Shown here: positions 32,825 to 40,678 of the stretch, in pieces
How positions within the stretch are numbered: the first letter of the stretch is position 1
Layout: the number at the start of each line of letters is the position of its first letter
NCBI RefSeq assembly: GCF_000499205.1
Contig: NZ_AWUK01000057.1
Span: forward strand, 1-40,745
Length of the DNA: 40,745 nt
Direction: 5' to 3'
DNA from: Paenibacillus sp. MAEPY2
Lineage (GTDB): Bacteria; Bacillota; Bacilli; Paenibacillales; Paenibacillaceae
The notes under the pieces: generated by a model
The model's database searches: none
The model's input: only the letters and a program-made list of their open reading frames with translations
What the model was told of the DNA's origin: nothing
Made by a program: the position numbers and the translations under genes

Positions 32825-33866
32825 AATCTTCGAGAAATGAAATCAGTCTTTGCAGGAGAACAGGCTCTTCCTTTCGAAATTGCTCCAATCGGAGCCTTAC
32901 CTTTGCAAATATTTCATTGTCTTTACGTATTTCATGTCGGATGTATTGATCCCTTAACTTCATTGCCCTTGTAGCTATATCCTGATAACCATTCACAAGT
33001 TGTTCGTCGTAAGGGATGATCCCCTCATCGACCAAGTAGCCAATCCGCTCGCTCATCATTTTTTTGTGCTCCCAGAGTACATGAAGATGTCTCACATCGT
33101 TACGTTCACCAAGCCGGGGATCATTGCTCTCTACGGCATCATAATACATCTGCAAATAGTCATAGACATCAAGGCCAAAAGCCTGTTCTTCGTCAGGATT
33201 GTAATTAATGCGGTTTAGATGGGTCTCTCCGTTCAGATAATCATGCAGCTGGTCGAGCGCTACGATTCGATCAAAAGGATAGGGGGAATGCGGCTCGTAT
33301 TTGTAAAAATACGTGTGGTGATCTGCGGTGAGCCCCTCTCTCAACAGATGTCTCATCGAATGGATAGCATCCTGGAAGTCTGTGAACGAAATCTGCAAAT
33401 TGCGGTAAACTCCTGTATGATCGAACATGGAAGCATCAAAAACACGTTTGTCCCAATCAAAACCGTATAAAAAAAGATGATGAGGAAACGGTTCTTTCTG
33501 ATAGGCCGCCGCTGGCGGTAGCTGAGCTTCATCCAAAAACACGACGCAATAATAACCGCTGCGAATCTGATCCGCGAAAAATTGAGGCCAAGCGTCCCGC
33601 GCCAAATGCTCCAGAATCGTATAATTCACAGAGCATGTCAGTAGAAATGGATTGTTGAAATTCAATTCGTTGGGCTTGCCCCGGAAGAAATCAATATAAA
33701 ACTGTCTGCCATCCTCCAGAAAGGTTTTCTTGCAGGATAACTGAATGAAATTGCTGTAATACCAAGGAATCGTTTCCTCATGTGCACTGGTAATTGAAAG
33801 TGTGTAAGCCCACCGCAGAAATCCTTTAAGCGGCGGGTTTAACACGGGTAGCTGAACAGCATCCAT
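32823..33866 (-). CDS. BtrH-like papain-fold protein, candidate acyltransferase
   Basis: This 347-residue soluble protein is not closely recognised. The middle part (about residues 70-170) resembles the BtrH N-terminal domain: a possible nucleophile Cys78 in LLTCSVNYTI, then SGYYCVVFLDEAQLPP, HHLFLYGFDWDKRVFDASM (His129/130 and Asp144), and SFTDFQDAI. In butirosin synthesis BtrH moves an aminoacyl group from an acyl carrier protein to the aminoglycoside. The last 150 residues are helical and charged. It is the last gene of the operon that also encodes an ACP and an ATP-grasp ligase. GGGGGAGG precedes the start. Acyltransferase function is inferred from fold likeness and context. Confidence 0.55.
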   Translation of the reverse strand: MDAVQLPVLNPPLKGFLRWAYTLSITSAHEETIPWYYSNFIQLSCKKTFLEDGRQFYIDFFRGKPNELNFNNPFLLTCSVNYTILEHLARDAWPQFFADQIRSGYYCVVFLDEAQLPPAAAYQKEPFPHHLFLYGFDWDKRVFDASMFDHTGVYRNLQISFTDFQDAIHSMRHLLREGLTADHHTYFYKYEPHSPYPFDRIVALDQLHDYLNGETHLNRINYNPDEEQAFGLDVYDYLQMYYDAVESNDPRLGERNDVRHLHVLWEHKKMMSERIGYLVDEGIIPYDEQLVNGYQDIATRAMKLRDQYIRHEIRKDNEIFAKVRLRLEQFRKEEPVLLQRLISFLED

Positions 33867-33930
33867 TCTTCCTCCCCCTTCCGAGTTCTGAGACGTTACC
33901 CGGCTACTCTACCTCATGTTGAGAATCCGC

Positions 33931-34734
33931 TTAACTGCTTGCACTACTATATCCCTTCACGGCCTGTTTCCAGAGCAATCGTACAGCTGTGAAAAGTATA
34001 AGTGAACCGACCAGCGCCAGTACTGTATAGAGCCAGCTCAGCTGTCCCAGCAGGAACATCGGTCCGAAATTGGTAATCAGGAACAGCGGTATGACAAAGG
34101 TACCGATTCGACGGACCCAAGTCGGGTATATCGCCATCGGAAAGTTGTTGGCATCCCACGCGGAATGGGCGATCTCCGATGCAGAACCCGTCTGAACGAA
34201 CCGAAATGACAGCAACGCAGGGATAATCATTAGACAGTATGTGATGATAACGGAGACGAATAACAGCAGCATAAACCCGGCAAGCTGGAGAAATGTCAGG
34301 GGTATGTCCATGGCATGCCAGCCAATACCTATCATGACGAAACCAACCAAAATATCAGGGATTGGCAGCGCCAGATCGACATAACGCAAGGAAGCCATAA
34401 ATTGAAGAGAAACCGGCTTCGTTAGCATTAGATCAAGCGAGCCGTCCTTAATATATTCCGGGATTTTCGTGAAATTTGTGAAAAACAGCCCCACGTAAAT
34501 TCCTGTCACCACGGTGTGCATGCCTATAAATAAAAGCAGCCCTTCAGGCGGTATGCCGTCTACGTGAAGATCGGTGCGGAACACGACGAGCACATATAAC
34601 AGTTTGGCGAGCAGGTAGACGGATTCCACCAGCAGGCTCATCATGAAATTGCCCCGAAACTCCATCTGGGCAATGAGACAATTTTTGATGAACATGCCGT
34701 ACAAATGTGCGTATTTTCTCATCGTTCTAAACAT
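33931..34734 (-). CDS. ABC-2 family permease (DUF990-like), subunit 2
   Basis: This 267-residue membrane protein has six hydrophobic helices and fits the ABC-2/DUF990 permease group. KIPEYIKDGSLDLMLTKPVSLQF near residue 90 is the typical conserved loop. It lies 12 bases after the first permease gene and should form a heterodimeric channel with it. The pair plus the ATPase at 35553 make a complete exporter within the ACP/ATP-grasp operon. Confidence 0.8.
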   Translation of the reverse strand: MFRTMRKYAHLYGMFIKNCLIAQMEFRGNFMMSLLVESVYLLAKLLYVLVVFRTDLHVDGIPPEGLLLFIGMHTVVTGIYVGLFFTNFTKIPEYIKDGSLDLMLTKPVSLQFMASLRYVDLALPIPDILVGFVMIGIGWHAMDIPLTFLQLAGFMLLLFVSVIITYCLMIIPALLSFRFVQTGSASEIAHSAWDANNFPMAIYPTWVRRIGTFVIPLFLITNFGPMFLLGQLSWLYTVLALVGSLILFTAVRLLWKQAVKGYSSASS

Positions 34735-34746
34735 ATGGAATGCCCG

Positions 34747-35556
34747 CTACCCCCCAACCGCCGAATATTTCTTCATGGATATCCGCCACGTAAGACGGGA
34801 TAGCCATAAGAACAGGAGTATCCACCCGCACTGGATGAGCAATCCCTGATACATGGCCGCCATTTCCGTTTTGCCGCTGAGGACATTAACTGGAAAATAA
34901 ATAGTATATGGAAATGGCGTGTACTGAAGTGCCTCCACAATTGAATCCCCGAAAATCTCCAACGGGAACATGCCTCCACTCAAAATATTGATGAGCAGAC
35001 TCGTAATGACGAAAAAGTAAGAGATTTCATTCAGATAAAAAGCGCTTGCGCAGATGCAGTAGGAGATTAAGAAATTGAGCAAAAGTGCCCCAGACAGTGT
35101 GACGACGAAGAGGATCAGCCGTATGACCTGGAACTCAAGCACGCCCCCGGCAGATGCGAGCCAGATAATTCCAACGAGCAGCACAGCTGTAACTCCGTAA
35201 TAAATCGCCTTCTGTCCGAAAAAGGATACTAGCCGATACCCGAAGTAGCTGACTGGTTTGATCAAATACTTGTTGAGACCGCCGTTTTTGATATCATCGA
35301 CAATCTGGTGCTCGAACTGGGTAGCGATCAGCTTGGATACCAAGCCCGCCAAGATGGTATACAATATAATTTGATTGTATGAATACGAGAACAGCGCTGC
35401 TTCGCCAGAATGTTGGTACACCGCTGTCCATATAAAATACTGAACAAGAATCGGAAACGCGGCTCCGAGAAGACCGAGAAAGAAGTGAAATCGGTATTCC
35501 ATCGATTGCTGCACACCCATCGAAAAAACAGCCGTATACAATTTGCGTCCATTCAT
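34747..35556 (-). CDS. ABC-2 family permease (DUF990-like), subunit 1
   Basis: This 269-residue protein has six hydrophobic helices and the same family signature, here as HQIVDDIKNGGLNKYLIKPVS near residue 85. It overlaps the ATPase gene by four bases (ATGA), so expression is coupled. Together with the following permease it should export the product of the operon or confer self-protection. Confidence 0.8.
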   Translation of the reverse strand: MNGRKLYTAVFSMGVQQSMEYRFHFFLGLLGAAFPILVQYFIWTAVYQHSGEAALFSYSYNQIILYTILAGLVSKLIATQFEHQIVDDIKNGGLNKYLIKPVSYFGYRLVSFFGQKAIYYGVTAVLLVGIIWLASAGGVLEFQVIRLILFVVTLSGALLLNFLISYCICASAFYLNEISYFFVITSLLINILSGGMFPLEIFGDSIVEALQYTPFPYTIYFPVNVLSGKTEMAAMYQGLLIQCGWILLFLWLSRLTWRISMKKYSAVGG

Positions 35557-36536
35557 CCGACGGATTCCTTTTGATAGAGCATGGAGATACTCTCCTCGAT
35601 CGGCACGTCCTCAATCGTCCAGTCAACAATCGGGAACGAATCGAGCACAGCCCGCGACACTTCTTTTAAGCGATGTTTGGGCAGCTCCAGAACAACGCTA
35701 TATTCGTCTGCGCTGATTACTTTTCCGAATTTGACCAACCGCTGCTCGGCAACTGGCTCCGAGAATCGCAATTTCACAATTTTGTGCTCACCAAACAGAT
35801 CATTAATCTTGTGAAGATCTCCGTCATACAGAAGACTTCCTTCGTTAATGATAATCGTCCGCTTGCATAGGTCCTCCACATCCTTCATGTAGTGGCTCGT
35901 CAACAGGATTGTCGCGCCAAACTGCTCATTATAGTATTTCAGAAACTCCCGCACCCTCTTCTGCGAGGGGAAATCCAGACCAATCGTCGGCTCGTCGAGA
36001 TACAGCAGCTTCGGTCGGTGGATCAGAGCAGCGATCAGCTCCATTTTCATACGTTCACCCAAGGACAGCCTGCGTACCTGCACATCCAGGAGATCTTGCA
36101 CATCAAGCATTTCCGACAGTTCGGCAAGACTTCGACGGTAGAGTTCATCCTCCACGTCATATATACATTTGTTCAAATAAATCGAGTCACTGGCGGGAAG
36201 ATCCCACCAAAGCTGATTTTTCTGGCCCATTACAATGGAGAAAAGACGTTTGAACTCGTTCTTTCGCTCCCAAGGTACAAAGCCAAGTACGTCGGCTTTT
36301 CCGCTTGTAGGATATAGAATGCCTGACAACATTTTGAGCGTTGTGGTTTTCCCTGCTCCGTTTGGCCCCAGAAATCCAACACACTCTCCGGGGCCGATAT
36401 CAAAGGAAACGGATTTAACCGCTTCCTTCACAAGTGATTTGCGAGCAAACAAGTTTTTCAGTGAATGTTTGAGTCCAGCTTCTTTCCGGTAATATACGAA
36501 CGATTTGTGCAGTTCCCGCACACGGATAAAGTCCAT
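35553..36536 (-). CDS. ABC transporter ATP-binding protein (DrrA/CcmA-type)
   Basis: This 327-residue ATPase has Walker A GPNGAGKTT, a signature of the form LSLGERMKMEL, and Walker B LLYLDEPTIGLD. The signature with Glu and Arg replacing Gly and Gln is seen in the subgroup that works with DUF990 permeases. A C-terminal extension of about 85 residues may be regulatory. AGGAGGAG precedes the ATG. It is preceded by the radical SAM gene after 60 bases and followed by the two permeases. Confidence 0.85.
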   Translation of the reverse strand: MDFIRVRELHKSFVYYRKEAGLKHSLKNLFARKSLVKEAVKSVSFDIGPGECVGFLGPNGAGKTTTLKMLSGILYPTSGKADVLGFVPWERKNEFKRLFSIVMGQKNQLWWDLPASDSIYLNKCIYDVEDELYRRSLAELSEMLDVQDLLDVQVRRLSLGERMKMELIAALIHRPKLLYLDEPTIGLDFPSQKRVREFLKYYNEQFGATILLTSHYMKDVEDLCKRTIIINEGSLLYDGDLHKINDLFGEHKIVKLRFSEPVAEQRLVKFGKVISADEYSVVLELPKHRLKEVSRAVLDSFPIVDWTIEDVPIEESISMLYQKESVG

Positions 36537-36596
36537 CCCCGCTCCTCCTGAATGATTGCATGTTTTCCCTTATTGGGCGGCTGAAAGTTAAAGCGA

Positions 36597-37772
36597 TTAA
36601 ACTCCGTTGTTATACAGAAGCACGCATTTCGAACAAATCGGTGTCAGACCACAGGCCAGAATCTCCCGCTGTTTTCGCAAATCCTCACCGTGGAAAATAT
36701 CTGCCACACTTTCTTCGTACAAATTACCGACACTGAATTCCGGAAAAAATTTGCATGGATTGACTTTACCGTCTGGCATTACATCCATCCGGTTCGAAAT
36801 CGAGAAACACTTGGTCCGATTCATCGCCGGCTTTTCACTACCGCGAATAAATCCTTCTACCTCTTCGGGCTCCAGCGCAGGCTGATAGCGGATACGTACA
36901 TTCCACACACGTGAATTGACTCGTTTAAATTCCTCGATTAACGTGTCGAAACGGTCAGGCGAGATGTGAAACGTGAAAGAGTGCCAGCTGTTCTTATGGT
37001 CGCTTGCAAAGCGGGAGGCAAGGTGCGGGAAGTGGGCATCAAAGTAGGTGTCCATTTTTTCAGCCGTATCCGAAGGGATATACCATGGGAAGCAGAAGTA
37101 AACGGAATCCACGCCCATCTCTTCAAAGAATTCCATCAAGTTATAAAGCTGGTCGACCATCTGGTCATTTACAGTCAGAGCTACGGACACTTTACCTTTG
37201 TACAAGCCCTGCTTTTGCAGATCCAACAGCAGCTGTATGGCGTGAATCACTTTCTTGAACGTGCCTTTGCCCCGGATCGCGTCATTCTCCTTCTCGAAAC
37301 CTTCCAGGCTGACGAGCATGACCAAATTCTTTGACATTTTCAAAATGGAATCCAGCTTTTGTTCAATGAGAATTGCGTTCGTACAAATGGTCGTGTGCCG
37401 ATCTTCTTTAGCCAGCAGTTCTGCCAGTTCATCGAACTTGGAGTAGAATAGCGGTTCTCCGCCCCACAGGAATACACGTGATTTGCGTTCTCTCGTTTCG
37501 GCCAATAGTTTCTCCACGACGGGAATTTCAATCTCGTCTCTCTTCACTTCACTGGCAAAGCCGTGATGGAAACCATCCGGGTTCCATTCAAAACAATGCT
37601 TGCAGCGCAGGTTACAACCGTTATTAAGCTTGATTCCGATCTCATAGGGCACGGGTGCGGCATATGTCGGGTCTTCCCGGCGCTTCCTTCCCGTTTCTGC
37701 TAAGGGAACGAGGGTCCTTTTCATATTTTGGAATGTCTGCTGGTCAAACGTAACTGCTGTTTTCGGCTGCAT
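36597..37772 (-). CDS. radical SAM/SPASM domain enzyme
   Basis: This 391-residue enzyme binds a [4Fe-4S] cluster through CNLRCKHC near residue 53, spaced CxxxCxxC, and cleaves S-adenosylmethionine. FLWGGEPL is the GGE motif that contacts SAM. A SPASM-type C-terminal region contains cysteines in NPCKFFPEFSVGNLY and CGLTPICSKCV for auxiliary clusters. SPASM enzymes modify peptides or small molecules, and the butirosin dehydrogenase BtrN is a related example. GGGGAGG lies eight bases before the start, which overlaps the previous gene by 29 bases. The substrate is unknown; the ACP-bound intermediate of this operon is a candidate. Confidence 0.85.
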   Translation of the reverse strand: MQPKTAVTFDQQTFQNMKRTLVPLAETGRKRREDPTYAAPVPYEIGIKLNNGCNLRCKHCFEWNPDGFHHGFASEVKRDEIEIPVVEKLLAETRERKSRVFLWGGEPLFYSKFDELAELLAKEDRHTTICTNAILIEQKLDSILKMSKNLVMLVSLEGFEKENDAIRGKGTFKKVIHAIQLLLDLQKQGLYKGKVSVALTVNDQMVDQLYNLMEFFEEMGVDSVYFCFPWYIPSDTAEKMDTYFDAHFPHLASRFASDHKNSWHSFTFHISPDRFDTLIEEFKRVNSRVWNVRIRYQPALEPEEVEGFIRGSEKPAMNRTKCFSISNRMDVMPDGKVNPCKFFPEFSVGNLYEESVADIFHGEDLRKQREILACGLTPICSKCVLLYNNGV

Positions 37773-38850
37773 GCGTTTTCCTCCCCAAATGGATAATTTT
37801 TGATCGCTGTTCCAACAAACGTCTGTACATTTCCTCCAGATGTTGTCCCGAGTAATCTAGGGATTTCCATTCCGCAAATCGGATACCAAAACCGCAGGAC
37901 TCCCAATAGTTTGAATTCTGAAGCTCATGCTCGCCAAACGGCTCTAACATGACAAAAGGGATCCCGTAAGACAGCGAGTCGTTCAGTGACGCTCCTCCCG
38001 GCTTGCTGATTATTGCAGCGCAATTACGCATCAGGTCCGTGTAAACAGAGTAATCTCGGAGCGGAATGGCCCGGAGAATGCCATCTTCACGCACATATCG
38101 GTTCATTGGCGGAAACGAATGCTTTCCCTGAGCATCTCTGCTCCACGGGTTCCATGAAGCATCTGTTCCGAAGTAGAGTGTGCTCCCATCGTCCTCTTCC
38201 ACCTCGGAAGGATCATACACGATTACATCCAACGGGTAACCGCGTTGACGAAGCTCTGAGATCGTTGCTGTGTACGTCCCGATCCCCCAGCCGCCGCCAT
38301 GGATCAGAATGCGTCCCGAACGCTGTGCGTAAGGCAGGAGTTCCATATCATCTGAAGCAATATAGCCGTCTGGAGATAGCCTCGAAGCGTCGTAAAGCCA
38401 GACGTTATTGTAGTCGGGATACAAGGACTTGTGTACCTTAAACGATGGTGTATCGCATGCATCCAACCGGATCAGTTGAATATCCAGAGGTGTCTGCGCC
38501 ATCGTTTTGTAACGCTCCAGGATCGGGAGCCAAAAACCGGTAAACACAGCAAAGCGGCATACACCGTCGCGTATCCAGGTGTCCAACAATAGCTGGACTT
38601 CCGCCTCATTCAATGAGGCGTCAACAGGCTTGGCCAGTTTATGACCCATAAGGGCAACAGAAAAATCGGCATGAAATGCTTTTTTGGTGGCATGAATCTT
38701 GCGCCTGATTTCTTCATGGTACAGGTTCTCCAGAACGTGAACGTCTGTCCTGACACCTCTACCTTGCAGGTACGTGTGCAGATGCATAGCCGGAATGTAT
38801 GCGCCAAGGGAATTGCCCGACGCAAGCAGGGTAACCGAAGATGAATTCAT
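37744..38850 (-). CDS. GT-B fold glycosyltransferase-like protein
   Basis: This is a protein of about 368 residues with two Rossmann-like halves. The C-terminal block IISKPGGASLNDSLSYGIPF followed by MLEPFGEHELQNSNYWESCG resembles the nucleotide-sugar site of MurG/UGT-type GT-B enzymes (a G-G-x-S loop and a late acidic residue). The N-terminal half, with LLASGNSLGAYIPAMHLHTYL, is more divergent. The start at 38850 is chosen because GGAGG lies six bases upstream; an ATG at 38865 would include that site. It probably glycosylates a product of the operon, though a non-catalytic role is possible. Confidence 0.6.
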   Translation of the reverse strand: MNSSSVTLLASGNSLGAYIPAMHLHTYLQGRGVRTDVHVLENLYHEEIRRKIHATKKAFHADFSVALMGHKLAKPVDASLNEAEVQLLLDTWIRDGVCRFAVFTGFWLPILERYKTMAQTPLDIQLIRLDACDTPSFKVHKSLYPDYNNVWLYDASRLSPDGYIASDDMELLPYAQRSGRILIHGGGWGIGTYTATISELRQRGYPLDVIVYDPSEVEEDDGSTLYFGTDASWNPWSRDAQGKHSFPPMNRYVREDGILRAIPLRDYSVYTDLMRNCAAIISKPGGASLNDSLSYGIPFVMLEPFGEHELQNSNYWESCGFGIRFAEWKSLDYSGQHLEEMYRRLLEQRSKIIHLGRKTHAAENSSYV

Positions 38851-38872
38851 GCGCAGCCTCCGCATTCCAGAT

Positions 38873-40264
38873 TTAGTTGTACACTTTAATAGACAAGTCG
38901 GCGAGTACCTGCCTCAGGCTCACAATCAGCTCACTGCGATGTTCGTCATTACGGCCCACCACCGAGAAATAAAGACGTCCCTTTGGCATGCCCCGCTTAC
39001 TCAGAACTCCCTCAGTTATACGTCTAGAGGTCAGGATATCATTCACCATTACGGTGTTAGATGAAAGAGGAACAATTCCGTACGCACCTTGACCTGTGAA
39101 TAGAAGACCGGATATATGCAGAGCGTCCAGCAGCCTTCCGAACGCAAAGCCTTCAGGTAGACCAAGAGACAAGAAGGTAAGCAGACCGGTATGGCCGTAT
39201 GTTTCCCAGCCTTTATCGAGATAAGCATTAATGAGACCCATCGACATGCGGGCGTTAATCTCCACAATGGGTACGACATCCCCGCTCTCCAGAATCATGG
39301 AGTCGAAGCAAACGAAACCGTGATATCCGTCCTCGGCCAATATCCGAAGTGCCTTTTCCATCGTGTCAAAATAACCCTCGTTCCTCAGTAAAAGGATCAT
39401 AGCCTCATCCGCTCTGATGGACCCGCCGTAATTCTGCTGTTGGTTCAGCATGCGCTGAACGGATATGAAATCGGTCTCACCACTCTCTCGAATGAACCAG
39501 TGTGAGCTGAAATCAGTCTCTTTCCTCAGAAGAGGTTCCAGCAGGAATTGCGAGCGCAATCCCCTTCTCTCCTGCTTTTCCAGGTGCTCTGCTATCCTTC
39601 GTTGCATGGCTTCATTTTCAATGAGCATGTTGCCCTTGCCGGAAACCCCGAATGGATCTTTAAGTAAATATGCCCCTCGCTTCAGCAGCGTATTTCCGAC
39701 AGCCTGCACTTCTAGTGCGCTGTTCACTTCCGTGCCATAGCACTTCTCTCCGATCCTGGAGAGGAGTCGGTTGGAATAGAATTTGGAGTTTACACGTTTA
39801 ACCGTCTCATGATCCGGCAAAGAACCCAACATTCCGGCCGCATGTAGGTACTCCTCCGTATCAGCCGTAATCGCATAAGGAGAGAGATGTTTTACGTTGT
39901 GAATTAATATCTCTTCACGCTGTTGACCGTCTAATGCAAGACTGAACATACACTGCTTGAAAAGGTTCGGTTCGGGTAGGGACCTCTCCGCATCGCTCAA
40001 ATCAAAGTGATGACGGCTACGAAAATAAAAACCTAACCCGTTCAGATATTCATACAGTCCTGGATCGATTTTGCAGCGGCTGTAGAGAATAGCGTCTGGT
40101 CCGCAAAATGGAAATAACAGCTCGTCCATACATAAAACAATGGATACCCGATCCTTATCAGGCATAGCGGGTAATTTCGCTAAATTCAGATCCCTCCATC
40201 GCGTTTCCGGATCAAACGTCCCCATAACAATCGTTGGAGTCACCCCGGCTTCACTTCTGGACAT
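38873..40264 (-). CDS. ATP-grasp ligase (candidate aminoacyl-ACP ligase, BtrJ-like context)
   Basis: This 463-residue protein has the ATP-grasp core: LLKDPFGVSGKGNMLI near residue 197 is the glycine-rich ATP loop, and VPIVEINARMSMGLI near 331 holds the Glu and Asn metal ligands. The family joins a carboxylate to an amine or thiol using ATP. Next to an ACP gene, with a 14-base overlap, it most likely loads an amino acid onto the carrier as BtrJ does in butirosin synthesis. I see no clear ribosome binding site, so the start depends on coupling to the ACP gene. The amino acid is unknown. Confidence 0.7.
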   Translation of the reverse strand: MSRSEAGVTPTIVMGTFDPETRWRDLNLAKLPAMPDKDRVSIVLCMDELLFPFCGPDAILYSRCKIDPGLYEYLNGLGFYFRSRHHFDLSDAERSLPEPNLFKQCMFSLALDGQQREEILIHNVKHLSPYAITADTEEYLHAAGMLGSLPDHETVKRVNSKFYSNRLLSRIGEKCYGTEVNSALEVQAVGNTLLKRGAYLLKDPFGVSGKGNMLIENEAMQRRIAEHLEKQERRGLRSQFLLEPLLRKETDFSSHWFIRESGETDFISVQRMLNQQQNYGGSIRADEAMILLLRNEGYFDTMEKALRILAEDGYHGFVCFDSMILESGDVVPIVEINARMSMGLINAYLDKGWETYGHTGLLTFLSLGLPEGFAFGRLLDALHISGLLFTGQGAYGIVPLSSNTVMVNDILTSRRITEGVLSKRGMPKGRLYFSVVGRNDEHRSELIVSLRQVLADLSIKVYN

Positions 40265-40526
40265 CTACGTACAATGATTGCTCTTGAGGCTGGCAGCTTT
40301 TCAGAAATGTCATAAACGTGTCGATCGACTGGAGGTGTTCATAATCAAATTCGTCATAGTCAATAATTACGTTTAATTGATCCTCGACTTTGAGCATAAA
40401 CTGGATCATTTGCAGAGAATCGAGACCAATATCGTTATTCAGTTCCGTTGCTGGGGACAGGGATTGGCGTAGTTCCGGTTGGTCTTCTTTAATAGCGCAC
40501 AAAATATCTACAATTTGATCGTACAT
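40251..40526 (-). CDS. acyl carrier protein (stand-alone)
   Basis: This 91-residue carrier protein has the phosphopantetheine site DIGLDSLQMIQF with Ser37, and the usual four-helix length. It is acidic (ELNNDIG, EDQL, DYDEFDYEHL). A phosphopantetheinyl transferase from elsewhere must activate it. AAAGGAG lies upstream of the ATG. It is the first gene of the eight-gene operon and overlaps the ATP-grasp gene. A stand-alone ACP beside an ATP-grasp gene, without polyketide or fatty acid genes, points to aminoacyl rather than acyl carriage. Confidence 0.85.
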   Translation of the reverse strand: MYDQIVDILCAIKEDQPELRQSLSPATELNNDIGLDSLQMIQFMLKVEDQLNVIIDYDEFDYEHLQSIDTFMTFLKSCQPQEQSLYVDVQK

Positions 40527-40566
40527 AACTACACTCCTTTAAAGTGATAATTGTGTGAGGGTACAA

Positions 40567-40624
40567 CCGAAATTATTACGCTTACAGATGCCATTCAAAT
40601 CAAACCTGATTTCGGCTTTTTTTC
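40567..40624 (+). terminator. plus-strand terminator-like hairpin in the ACP leader
   Basis: CCGAAAT (40567-40573) can pair with ATTTCGG (40609-40615), and a smaller AAATCA/TGATTT hairpin sits at 40597-40612. Seven T residues follow at 40617-40623 on the plus strand, the strand opposite to the ACP gene. No plus-strand gene ends here, so it may mark a short antisense RNA or be fortuitous. Confidence 0.35.
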
Positions 40625-40649
40625 TCCTCCCTCTTCCAAAGTTACAATT

Positions 40650-40678
40650 ATTATCTTTATAATGACATTTTATGTCAA
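40650..40678 (-). promoter_or_regulatory. strong sigma-A promoter of the ACP/ATP-grasp operon
   Basis: On the minus strand TTGACA (40673-40678), 17 bases and GATAAT (40650-40655) make a near-consensus vegetative promoter. It gives a leader of about 115 bases before the ACP start. Its presence shows that the operon starts at the ACP gene. Confidence 0.75.

Noticed and set aside
32823..40526. Complete aminoglycoside (butirosin-type) cluster
   Set aside because: No 2-deoxy-scyllo-inosose synthase, aminotransferase, BtrK, BtrO or BtrG homologue occurs in the window, so only the side-chain-like part is proposed.
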